Shown piece by piece: positions 1 to 10,522 of a DNA stretch of 64,000 nt (its first letter is position 1; each line of letters begins with the position of its first letter). The notes beneath the pieces are model-generated. The model was not told the DNA's origin, searched no databases, and saw only the letters and a list, made by a program, of their open reading frames with translations. The position numbers and the translations under genes are program-made. The DNA is taken from contig BDDD01001800.1 in assembly GCA_001972305.1 (NCBI GenBank), positions 265,922 to 329,921 on the forward strand, written 5' to 3'. Origin of the DNA: Cephalotus follicularis (taxonomy: Eukaryota > Streptophyta > Magnoliopsida > Oxalidales > Cephalotaceae).

Positions 1-206
1 GAAGGCAAGACCTCGGTACTTGAAGGCATGACCTCGGTACTTTAAGGCAGACCTCGATACTTTTAGGTGAGACCTCGGTACTTTTAGGCAAGACCTCGGC
101 ACTTGAAGGCAGACCTCGGTACTTGAAGGCAAGGCCTCATACTAGAAGGCAGATCTCATACTGGATGGAATACCTCGTACCAGAAGGCAGACCTCAGAAC
201 TTGAAA
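1..206. repeat. Tandem repeat, ~20-bp unit, inside LTR A
   Basis: About ten imperfect head-to-tail copies of a 19-22 bp unit of the form GAAGGCA(a)GACCTCGGTACTT. Later copies lose the CG (CCTCGG to CCTCAT), which fits CpG decay. A shorter version occurs in the sister LTR at about 14551-14645. Confidence 0.85.
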
Positions 207-464
207 CCAGACAAAAAGGGTAGAGGTCAGAGCTCCAACAGCTCGAAGTCAGACCTCAAGTATGAAGGTAGACCTCAAGGGTAGAGACACTGCTTTAATA
301 ATTTGCAGATGCATGACCTGTAAGGTTTTATAATTTAAAGACCTATAAGGTCTCTGATTATGCTAGGCATTGTTGAGCTTTGACAAGATAGCCTACTCCC
401 AATCTCCACTAAGTCATGGAGGTTAGGGATGTTGCCTTAGTCTGACAGATGTATACCATATAGG

Positions 465-830
465 ACTCACTTTAGGGATGGACCTACGAGGGACACCGAT
501 TGTGATTTGACCTATGGGACATTGTCTTAAAGACACTAGTATCACGGAGGATAACTCTATTAAGACTCACTTTAGGGATGGACATACAAGGGACACCAAT
601 TATGAATGGATCTAGGAGGTCCCTGTGAAAATTCTCGAAGTAATGACCCTATGGGACTCACTTTAGGAATGGACCTACAAGGGACACCGATTGTGATTGG
701 ACCTATGGGACACTGTCTTAAAGAGACTAGTATTACGGAGGTAAACTTTATGGAACTCACTTTAGGGATGGACCTACAAGGGACATCGATTATGAATGGA
801 CCTAGGAGGTCTCCGTATGAGTCTGAATAA
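465..830. repeat. Tandem repeat, ~95-bp unit in a ~190-bp higher-order dimer
   Basis: Four units begin with ACTCACTTTAGG at 465, 565, 656 and 755. Units 1 and 3 share 'ctatgggacaytgtcttaaa'; units 2 and 4 share 'ttatgaatgga' and 'ctaggaggt'. The array is therefore a duplicated two-unit block. It lies inside LTR A and codes for nothing convincing. Confidence 0.85.
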
Positions 831-1710
831 CCCTCGTCTGCCCAGTATGCTTTTTTCCTAAAGAGACTAGCATTAAGAGGTGGGGTTGAACAGCCTAGTA
901 TTTATCTCACCTTCTCTACCTATGGCACCCTCGTCTGCCCGGTATACTGTTGTTCTAACCAGACTTGCATTAAGGAGAGGTTGACCAAGCTAGTGCTATC
1001 TCGGCTCCTCTACCTATGACACTGAGAATGTGTAGACGGATGGAGGTATTACCTCCTTATGCTTTATGGTTATGGAATAGTATGGTTATAGTTATGGAAT
1101 GGCATGGTTACAGATGACTTGTGGAATGACTATGGTCTGTCACCTCAAGCCTAGATGGTCGAGTGATGCTTCTATGCTACCTCGATCCTAGATGTTCGAG
1201 GAATGCTTATGCTTGTTGACTCCTCTGCCTACGACACCGAGAGTGCATCGAAGGATGGAAGTCCTGCCTGCTCATGCCCTATGATTGTATTGAAGGTTCT
1301 ACCTTGAGCAGGCGTGGCAGAGGAGTATTCATACTCGCACCTTGTGGTTGTATGTATTTCTAGATGCATCGAAGTGATCAGATGGGTCGGATCACAGAGC
1401 AAGGCTTTGTCAGCAGTGCAGTTCCTACTGTTTATACCTACCTTGTAAAAGAGACTTGATGTATAAGAATGATTGTATTCCAGTTATACATGACCTGTCG
1501 ACTTGTTGCAGTACTCCTTATATAAGATGTTGATGCATATTATCGAGGTTATCCACGCGAGGTATTGAATGGTTGTTCCACATGCATGATATTGTATTGA
1601 AGTTTTAAATTTATAGCATATTTTTTATGATGATATGAGTGGGTTGTATGGATGGCATGTCATGCGTCGGGCCTTGGGGTCCTTCTCATGTTTCAGAGCA
1701 TGACAGTTTT

Positions 1711-1723
1711 GTGGTATGAAAGC
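1711..1723 (+). promoter_or_regulatory. Degenerate tRNA-Met primer binding site of element A
   Basis: GTGGTATGAAAGC lies six bases after the LTR end and differs at two positions from the initiator tRNA-Met complement TGGTATCAGAGC. The sister element B has the intact form at the same place (7017-7029), which supports this reading. Confidence 0.7.
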
Positions 1724-1866
1724 GTTATATATGCTGGATATGTCAGGATAGGATCCTTGGCTATTGGACTAAGTGATATGGATAAGATGATTTAGTATTG
1801 TTCAGTTATTTGGAGTTACGGTTATGATAAGTGGATATTGACCCTTCTCTTTTATATAAGCTAGGT

Positions 1867-3292
1867 ATGGAAGGTCATCGTGGAAGAGGATCTACAAGAA
1901 GAGCTAGGGCAGGGTCATCGACTAGACGTACTGGAGCCAATAGAGGTGTTGAAGAACTGGAAGAAGAGAATGTGCCTAAGAAGCATAATTTGTTACTCCT
2001 GCTCAAGAGGAGCCTAGAGATTACCTGAGGGAGATGCATGCCACGATGACCCAAATGAATGAATTTTTGCATTGACAAGTGGTTGCAGCAAAGCAAATTC
2101 TAGCTGCAAGACCAGCTAGACCTGCAGAAGCAATAGAGAGACTAGTTGATCGGACTGCACGCAGGGTGGATCCCTTTATCAGGTTTTCGTAGTTAAATCC
2201 TCCAGTTTTTACGGGGGACTCTGATGCTATTGTTGCTAAGAGATTGATGATACAGTTAGAGAAAATTTTCAGGGTCTTGGAATGCTCAAACTCAAAGAAG
2301 GTTGCTTTTGCCACTTATATGCCGCAGGGCGAAGCAGAGCATTGGTGGAGGATGATTGATGCCTCTTGAGAAGAATCAGGGATAGCCAATTCTTGGGACA
2401 TGTTCAAAAAAGAGTTCAATGAGAAGTTCTTTCCCGAGGCTAAGGTTGATAGAAATGAGGCCAAATTTCTTGGCCTAACCCAAGACAGCATGACAGTGGC
2501 CCAGTACGAGACCAAGTTTATTGAATTGGTGAGTATAGTTCCTCATATGGTTGGTACGGAGGCAAGGAAGGCCATTAGGTTTCTTGGTGGGCTTAGACCA
2601 AATATCAGACAGAAGCCAGTGCCTCTGCGATTCAGATCCTTCTTTGAGTTGGCCAGCAGAGCCAGAGTGTTGAATTGGTATCAGAAGAACTGTGTGATAT
2701 AAGGATCCAGTCTGGCAGTAGTAGGCTTGCTTTGTCAGAGTGGAAGTCAGGGAGGAGTTCTAGGAGCAGTAATAAATCCCAAAGGTCAGGAAACAGCAGC
2801 AACCCAAGTCATGGTGAATGTCCTCAGAGCATAGGTAGTCCATCATGTTCCTCAAGACCAGGAGGGCAGTTTTGAGGTTCTCAGCAGTGGAGACGAGGTC
2901 GTGACTCTCGGTAGAGAAACCAGAGGAGGTTATCATCACAAGGAGGTCACCCTAGGCTTTGTAGTGATAGCAGTCAGGTTCCTTTTGATCCATGCGTGTA
3001 GTGTCAGCACACAAATCATGCTTCAGATGATTGTTAGTGGAAGACTAGCAAGTGCATAGTTTATAGAGCTATGGATCATATGGCTATAGAGTGTCCTCAT
3101 AACAGATATGGTCCAGGGAATCATCCAGGACAGAGTTTGGCTCGATCTCAGGGAATTTCCCAAAAGGGCTATGGTTCTGGACAGTGATACCAGGGTCGTC
3201 CTAGCACCAGTTCGCCTTCTACGGTACGGGGAGATCGTGGTAAATAGCCTATGGGATAGGCACCAACAGTGCAGAGCAGAGTCTATGCTATG
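1867..3292 (+). pseudogene. gag of gypsy element A (broken)
   Basis: Retrotransposon gag, the capsid protein of a Ty3/gypsy element. The first ATG in the gag frame is at 1867; B gag starts the same way at 7166. Recognisable parts are the core capsid region with AEHWWRM (about 2335-2358), FFPEAKVDRNEAKFLGLTQ (about 2427-2483) and FLGGLRPNIRQK (about 2580-2615), followed by a decayed zinc-knuckle region at about 2990-3110. Several in-frame stops and frame changes break it. It ends abruptly at 3292, where copia LTR J begins; the matching point in B is about 8632. It is 60-70 % alike to B gag by eye, so same family but not a recent duplicate. Confidence 0.85.
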
Positions 3293-5363
3293 TGATGGAA
3301 ACGGATAAACCGAATCCAGTGCCAAAAACGGACATAGGCATATAGGGTGTAGAACAAAACAAAAACATACAATATAGAAGCAGAAGAACACCCATTAAAA
3401 TCTAAAAACAATCCATAAGGCATGTCCACAGACCACATGGATCACCACATCATCAACAGAATTGAATTGGTGTCACCATAGCATACAATGGTGACACACT
3501 AGCATGGCAAGAAGAGAAGGACCAAGAGATATACCAGCGGGTGAAGGCTCCTTCTTTCTCTGCCGCTACACGCTTGGGAAGACACCAAACACGTTGCTTC
3601 CAAAATCCCTGGTACAGAAGCTACTCCAACCAGCAAGAACCAAGAACAAAGTGTATGAACTCTCTCTCTCTCACCAAGCTTAGAAAAGGTAAATTGATAT
3701 TGACCAAAAATGTCAAAATCAATCCACCCTAGATAAGCACTTGCTTGATGTTTAACAACGAAGGGAACACACACAATCTGCAGAGAGAAATTCAACTTTC
3801 TCTTGCCCAGCAAAACCCTACTTTTCATTTACATTTTAAGCAGAAAATGCTTATCACTAGCCTCCTCCTTCTCTCTCCCACTCTCCCATTCACTTAGGAT
3901 CATGGCCCTCACTCATAGGGAGTTTGTGGCCATGATCCCCACGTTCCCATAATATGCAAGAATGGGAGATGGCTGCTGTAGATGAGAGAGAAAACGTGCC
4001 CACGAAGTGAGTTCGTGCACAGGTTGCACGTTCTGCTCAAAGACGTCGACGCCTTCCAAAGGACATCGACGCTCATGCAATGTGGCACTAAAAACATCGA
4101 CGTCTTTAAAAACGTTAAGCATCGACGTCTTTCTAAAAGACGTCGACGCTTTGTCTGGGAAGTGAAGCAATTAGAGTCTATGCAAAATCTGTATAACCGA
4201 TATTTGACACCAAGACTTAATATGTCCAACATATTAAAGAACTAATCATTATAAGGTAGGGACCTTTTAAAATCTTGGTTAAAACAAGAGGTGTACATAA
4301 AATACCAAAATACCCCTAGGATCCGGTTTAGCCATTCTAATTGGTCCTTGACCAATTTAAACGCTATTGGGATAATATCCAAATATTATTCAGATGGAAA
4401 AATTAATCTAATTAATTTTCCCATATACCTCATAAACCCTAGATTTTCTAAGTCGTTAGTTCACGTGTACTATAATCCCTTGTCATGCATGGCCCTGATT
4501 GAGGTCTAGGGTAAGGATATGTGTCAACCCTAGATAATACCTCAATAGCTAAAATATCTGATCATTACTAGGACCTATGGTAAACTCTCCGGAAATCTAA
4601 TTTCCAGTCTACCTCAACCTTGGCCAAGGATTTCATAAGTCCAAAGTATAATCAGATCATAATAGGGCCGATCACCTTCGCTCACGTGTGACAATCCCAT
4701 ATTGCGCACTCACTTATATTCGTATAGATTCGATCATACCCAAAGACCACCCGATTGCTAGCCCTGCGTAAGGACTGGGTAAGGTGGAGATTAAAGCATA
4801 ACCGTCTCCATACAATATAGAGTAGTCGCTCAGGTTTAAGGATCAGACGAGTTTGAGAACTCGCTAAGTGATGATCACTTATACACAACCGCAACAAGTA
4901 GGAGTCACTACTGACACGAGAATAGCGACTATCCAAATAGTGTCTCCTACGCGGGTCCAGTTCAGTGTACACTCTTCCAGCGCGCACCCCGTATTTGCCT
5001 TAGTGTCCAACACAAATGGTAGTGAGAGAATCCATCCTCCAATTCCATGAGCAGGCAACATACGGGCAAGTCTATCTGGTTCACTAATGCCCACAAAGTG
5101 AACCTATGATTTGGAACAAATTTGACATAAGGAATAAGGTAATCAGTCTCACAGGCTCCATGTCAGGCATCCAACCTTATGTCAGGGCATCACAAGTATA
5201 AGTAGGTAATTAATAAACTACTTCAATTAAGTGATAAAATACAAGTGATATAGCCATAACTAATTAGCACGCATCATCTATATAAGGAATAAGATTGTTT
5301 CATACAAGAATAGATATAAAACGACAGTCCATCCAATGGCTTGTCGGGTCACTATATCTAACA
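3293..5363 (-). mobile_element. 3' LTR of copia element J
   Basis: Read on the minus strand it starts TGTTAGATATAG (right edge 5363) directly after a polypurine tract and ends TTCCATCA at 3293. The left edge is placed by comparison with B, whose gag continues past the point where A switches to this sequence. Length is about 2.07 kb. No target-site duplication can be tested because the other end of J is missing. It carries a cluster of AAAGACGTCGACG-type palindromes at 4039-4153. No gene lies inside it. Confidence 0.75.
4039..4153. repeat. Class II palindrome array (GACATCGACGTC) in copia LTR J
   Basis: Five copies of a near-palindrome built on TCGA: forms such as AAAGACGTCGACGCC, AACATCGACGTCTTTA and AAAGACGTCGACGCTTTG, spaced about 20-35 bp apart. 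The same motif fills the LTRs of the unrelated gypsy element G (44851-45154 and 47647-47950). Confidence 0.85.
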
Positions 5364-6673
5364 ATCTCCCACTTGACCCTCAAGCCATGAACTCCTATAG
5401 CCTAGACCCATCGTCCCACGATGATGCTCCAGAGCCTTGGTGCCCATTGCCTTGGTTAGCGGATCTACTGTGTTGTCCTCTGAGGAGACCCTCTCAAGCT
5501 GTATATCTCCCCTACCAATAATCTCTCGGATTAAATGATAGCACCGCTCGATGTGTTTGGATCGCTGGTGAGGCCGCGGTTCCTTGGCTTGTGCTACAGC
5601 CCCATTATTATCATAGTATATTACAACTGGACTAATAATGGAAGGAACAACTCCTAGTTCAATAATGAACTTGCGCATCCATACACCCTCCTTGGCGGCA
5701 TCTGAGGCTGCTATGTATTTGGCTTCTGTGGTAGAATATGCAATAGTCCCTTGCTTAGAACTATGCCAGCTCACAGCTCCACCATTAAGTACAAAAACGT
5801 ACCTAGAGACAGATTTGTGATCATCCGGATCACTATCAAAACTAGAGTCTGTAAAGCCCTCCAATTTCAGATCACTATCCTTTCCATATATCAAGAACAT
5901 ATCCTGAGTCCTCCTAAGGTACTTCAGGATTCCTTTGACCACTTCCCAGTGCTTCTCACCAGGATCAGACTGAAAATGACTTGACATACCCAGGGCAAGT
6001 GCGACATCAGGCCTAGTACATAACATGGCATACATGATCGACCCTATTTCCGAAGCATAAGTTATCTGACTCATGCATGCAATCTCTTCAGATGTCTGAG
6101 GAGACATCTTTCGAGAAAGATGAATTCCTTCGCCTATTCGCAATAGGCCTCTCTTGGAATTCTCCATGCTAAACCTCTTCAGCACCTTGCTGATGTACTG
6201 GCTTTGGGAAAGCCCAAGCAACCTATTGGATCTATCCCTGAATATGCTAATACCCAGTATATAGGTGGCTTCTCCCAAATCTTTCATGGAAAAATTCTTA
6301 GTTAGCCATATTTTTGCATACTACAACATCCCTACATCATTCCCAATGAGTAGAATGTCATCTACATATAGCACTAAGAAAGTGATACTAGGTCCCTCTT
6401 GCTTTTGATAAACACAGGGCTCATCTACATTTTTAACGAAGTTAAAAGCTTTGACTGCTTCATCAAAACGTAGATTCCAGCTACGAGATGCTTGCCTTAG
6501 TCCATAGATGGACCGTTCGAGCTTGCACCATCTGCGGGTGCTCGGAAGATGTAAACCCCTCGGGTTGGGACATATAAATATCCTCTTCAAGACGCGCATT
6601 TAAGAATGCCGTCTTGACATCCATTTGCCATATCTCATAATCATATTGAGCGGTAATAGCAAGCAAAATCCTA
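5358..6673 (-). pseudogene. Ty1/copia pol fragment (RT C-terminal half and RNase H) of element J
   Basis: Minus-strand copia polyprotein. Visible from its N-terminal side: WQMDVKTAFLNA (RT, about 6590-6625), the RT active site YVDDILL (about 6350-6375), then MKDLGEATYILGI and the RNase H region with TDSSFDSD, TTEAKYIAASDAAKEG and KHIERCYHLIRE. The long C-terminal frame ends at 5358, so its stop is the TAG of the first bases (TGTTAG) of the LTR, a common copia arrangement. One in-frame stop (6321-6323) and a frame change near 6500-6600 break it. Gag, protease, integrase and the N-terminal part of RT are gone: at 6674 the sequence switches to gypsy LTR B. Lineage within copia not settled. Confidence 0.85.
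5364..5376 (-). promoter_or_regulatory. Polypurine tract of copia element J
   Basis: On the minus strand TCAAGTGGGAGAT immediately precedes the TGTTAG start of the LTR; it is the usual plus-strand primer site of copia elements. It overlaps the last codons of pol. Confidence 0.7.
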
Positions 6674-7009
6674 ATGGGTCAGGTCCAGGTGATGCAGCGC
6701 AATGACTAGATGGGCGAGATTGCAGAGCAGAGCTTTGCCAACGTTTTAGTTCCGTACGGCCTACCTTGTATAATGAAGAGGAATATTGTAAAATTAGTTA
6801 TATGTGACATGTCGGCTTGTGGTAGTGTCTTGAGACATGAGATATTGGTGTATGTATATATATACATTTGGGTTTATCCACTCAAGTTGTAAAATGGTTA
6901 ATTTCGCATGCATAATTCTGATTTAAAGTTTTAAATTTATTGCATATTTTGGATTGTATGGAAGGCATGGACGTGTTGGACCGTGGGGTTCTCCTTATGG
7001 TTCGGGACA
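6674..7009 (+). mobile_element. 3' remnant of 5' LTR of gypsy element B
   Basis: About 336 bp matching the end of the complete LTR (15588-15924), beginning at 'atgggtcaggtccaggtgat' and ending CGGGACA. The first 1.8 kb of the LTR is missing, replaced by the truncated copia element J; the joint at about 6674 has no duplication that I can see. Confidence 0.8.
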
Positions 7010-7016
7010 GTTTAGG

Positions 7017-7029
7017 TGGTATCAGAGCC
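7017..7029 (+). promoter_or_regulatory. Primer binding site of element B (initiator tRNA-Met)
   Basis: TGGTATCAGAGCC lies seven bases after the LTR end. It is the exact complement of the 3' end of plant initiator tRNA-Met used by most gypsy elements. Confidence 0.9.
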
Positions 7030-7165
7030 ATGCTATGTTGGCTATGCCAAGATAGGATCCTTGGCTTTGGAATTGATTTATGTGAATGAGATTATTGATT
7101 TATTATTTTGGAGATGCGAATATGATAAGTGGATATTAACCATTATTCTTTTATACAAGGTAGAT

Positions 7166-8758
7166 ATGGATGGTCGTCGAAGAGGAACTACAAGAAGAGA
7201 TAAGGCATGGTCATCGACTAGACGTACCTGAGCCAGTAGAGATGTTGAAGAAAAAGAGGAACAGAATATGAGCCGAGAAATAGAATTTATCGTTCCTGGC
7301 CAATGGGAACCTAAAGGTTTTCTGAGAAAGATGTATGACATGATGAACCGAATGAATGAATTTATGCAGTGGCAAGCTATTGTAGTTGAACAAACCCCAA
7401 CTGCAAGGTCGGTTAGGTGTGCAGTAGAGGCACCAGAGCAAACCCTAGTTGTAAGACCAGCTAGGAGGGAGAAAGCAGAAAGGAGATCAATTGATCTTCC
7501 TACACTCAGGGAGGATCCCTTAATCAGATTTTTGAAGTTAAATCCTTCAGTTTTTACGGGAGACCCTGATGCTGTTACTGCGGAGAGATGGTTGATGCAG
7601 ATTAAGAAAATCTTCAGAGACTTGGGATGTTCATACTTTGAGAATGTTGTCTTCGCCACTTATATGCTACAAGGCGAAGCAGAACATTGGTGGAGAATGG
7701 TGGCTACCTCCTGGGAAGAACCGGGGATACCAAATTCATGTAACATGTTCAAAACAGGGTTCAATGAGTAGTTCTGTCCCGAGGCTGAAGTTGATAAGAG
7801 GGAGCCTGAATTTCTTGGCTTAACCCAAGCCAACATGATTATGGCCCAGTACAAGGCCAAGTTAATTGAATTGTCAAGGATAGTTCCTCATATGGTGGGC
7901 ACTAAAGCAAGGAAAGCTAAGACATTTCTTGGTGGGCTTAGACCTGATATCAGACAGAAGTTGGTGCCTTTACGATTGAGATATTTCATTGAGCTCGCCA
8001 CTAGGGCCAGAGATATTGAGGCGGTGGCTGAGGAGCTACGCAAATTAAGGATTCAGGCTTGTAACAAAAGACCAGTTTCTCCATGAAGAAGTTTTGGGAG
8101 CAGTAATAAGTCCCAGAGGTTGGGGAACCGAAGCGGCCCAAGTCAAGGCGGATATCCTCAAAGCATCAGTAGTCCATCCGATCCCTCAAGGTTAGGAGGA
8201 CAATTTTGTGGTTCCCAACTGAGGAGATGAGGTCAGGGCTCTCGACGGAGATGCCAAGGGATGGAATCGTCATAGGATGGTTACTTTAGGCTTCCCGGTG
8301 ACAGTAGTCAAGCCCCTTTTGATCCGTACGTATATTGCCAGTGCACAAATCATGCTTCAGATGATTGTTGGTAGAAGACCAGGAGATGCATGGTTTGTGG
8401 ATCTATGGTTCATTTGGCTGCGGAGTGTCCTCGTAACAGGTATGGTTTGGGGAGTAATCCATGACAGAGTTCTACTCAGTCGTAGGGCTCTCCTCAGCAG
8501 AATAGTGATTCTGGGTCGCAATACCAAGGTCATTCTAGCACCAGTTCGCCTTCTACAGGGCGAGGAGACTACGGCAAGCAACCTATAGGATCGACACCTA
8601 CCGTATAGGGTAGAGTTTATGCCATGGATGAGAGAGCCACCGCTGGATCCGCCTCGGTTATTGGAGGTACTATTCATATATCTCAACATATGGCGTGGAC
8701 TCTCATAGATCCGGGCTCATCTCATTCATATATTGCATCACATTTTATATGTTATTTG
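7166..8758 (+). pseudogene. gag and start of protease of gypsy element B
   Basis: ATG at 7166 begins a basic N-terminus (MDGRRRGTTRR). After an early stop the gag frame is open from about 7268 to 7771: an M/N-rich segment (MYDMMNRMNEFMQWQ), FLKLNPSVFTGDPDAVTAERW and GEAEHWWRM. Another frame stretch, 7835-8086, carries the end of the capsid domain (ARKAKTFLGGLRPDIRQK). A weak Cys-rich region follows at about 8330-8430. The protease begins at about 8695 with IDPGSSHSYIASHF, where the catalytic D-S/T-G is altered to D-P-G. Multiple stops and shifts. The protease is cut at 8758 by a solo LTR and resumes at 10523. Confidence 0.85.
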
Positions 8759-10517
8759 TGTTGGAACCTTATGGAGATTTAAACAATAAAATATCTAGAT
8801 GCATAAAACCCTAATACATATATTGTGTGATCATCTCATGAATATCAAGCCATATGGTTCGTTTCTAGGATATTTTGAGCATAGATATATAGTTAGATAT
8901 AAATCAATAGGGAGGAGCAGGCATAATTACTCACATGATTGGAGCGGCTCCTTCCTTCTTCCTTTGTGTCTTCTTGCTTCCAAAAGTACAACTACTTGTT
9001 GAACTTATGAAATGGTTGTAGCTTCCAAGTATAGAAAGCCTCCAAGGTATCCACACCAAGCTTCAATTTCTAACACCAGGTTTATCCAACCTTTAACTCT
9101 TGATTGTATATGAGAGAGAGGAGAGAAGACACCAAGAGAGAGCACAAAAAACGTCCAAGAACTCTTAATAGGAAGGGGGTGTGTTCTATATATACTTGCT
9201 GCTAGACAATCATATTAGAACACAAACTCTTATCCTATCATGCTTAGGGTTTCCAAATGCATTCAGGATTCTTCCTTAGATAGTCTTTCTCTCCTTTTTG
9301 ACTTCTACTTTCCTTAATCTCATTAAGGATAATTAATCATTAAATATAATTAGGAAAAATTATCCCAATTATTTTTCTCTCATTATGTGTTAGTAGCATG
9401 TATTGTGTGTGATCTTATGGGTTCACTATTACGCTGGTCGTAGGATTAAATCGTGACGCTCAAGATTATTCAATTAAATATTTATTATGACATAAAAAAT
9501 ATTCTCTTGGACATTTCGAATTAAAACTCTTTTAATTCTATTCTTCCAAAATTAATTTATCAATTTAATCTTGGGCATCCTACTGGTTGACATCGACATC
9601 TAGTAATGCATAACGACCCCCAGGTAATATGAATAATTTGCGAACCACTATTTACAGGTACATGCACGTATAGTCCCTCCATTGACAATGCTCTAATTAA
9701 ATCTAGGGTACGGATTATGTCAGATCCCAATAATTTAATCTTTAGCCTCGTGACTATCTTTCATTAGCCTAAATAATATTAGAGGTGCCCCTCTAATATT
9801 CAACCAATGATATCACACTTTGATATCGTGGCTAGCCTTGTCAGGCGTTTAATCGCTAACGAAAATCATCCTGAGCATAATCTTCTTTTACTATAAGCAA
9901 TGGATTCATTATTGCCAGTTCACATGCCTCCATACATAAGCGTACTATGTCCAACTAATGCCTGTATACACTTCATAGAATATGTATTTAAGCATCATCA
10001 AAATACAACACTCTCTGCACAAGACATCCAGTGACGGCTCATGTCCAAGGACCACATGCACTATTGTAAAACTAGAATTCTATCTGACATGTAAGTAAAA
10101 CTCCATACAGATATTCTATCAACAGTCACCTTCAGTGAACTCATTAAATGAGCACCCACGTAGTTGTCATAGCATCATCCATGCGAGTGAGTGTGAGATC
10201 AGTCACCCTCTACTTACGGATCTGATAGTACGTGCTGGTCTGTCCGGATTGATCATGCTCTCAGTGTCAATCATATGACCAGAAAGATTCAAAATAAAGT
10301 ATACCGAGATTCCAACTCTCACATCATGATCTCATCATGAACTTGGTTCTCTAACTTTATTCCAAGACATTCATTTACAATTAATTACACATGTATTAAT
10401 GAAACAAACTCATAGCCATTGATAAAATATAGACATCTTTATTGAATTTATAAATCGTTTATACAAGATAAAGTAAATACAAGCTCGACACTGGCTTGCA
10501 GCACTTCATCTCTAACA
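8759..10517 (-). mobile_element. Solo LTR inserted in B protease, with 5-bp duplication
   Basis: 1759 bp starting TGTTGGA and ending TCTAACA, imperfect inverted ends typical of copia LTRs. It is flanked by the perfect direct repeat ATTTG (8754-8758 and 10518-10522), and removing it rejoins the protease reading of element B. Minus orientation is inferred from the resemblance of its right end (TCTAACA) to copia LTR J. No internal domain or polypurine tract is present, so it is the product of LTR-LTR recombination. The roughly 1.7 kb is AT-rich and I see no gene in it. Confidence 0.9.
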
Positions 10518-10522
10518 ATTTG

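Larger units (their letters stand above)
1..1705 (+). mobile_element. 5' LTR of gypsy element A (left end outside window)
   Basis: This is the 3' part of a Ty3/gypsy LTR. It aligns by eye with the last two thirds of the complete LTR at 13759-15924: both carry the GACCTCGGTACT-type tandem repeats, the block around 'gatgggycrgatyacagagc', and an end reading GTGGGGTTCTYCTCATG...GACA (ending at 1705 here, 7009 and 15924 in the sister copies). A degenerate primer binding site follows. The first base of the window already lies inside the LTR, so the TG end and the left target-site duplication are not visible. It is more diverged than the sister copies. Confidence 0.8.

Noticed and set aside
1875..2314. 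Minus-strand ORFs opposite gag A, and similar ones at 7078-7659
   Set aside because: Antisense shadows of gag in the A/B family; their similarity follows from the plus-strand homology.
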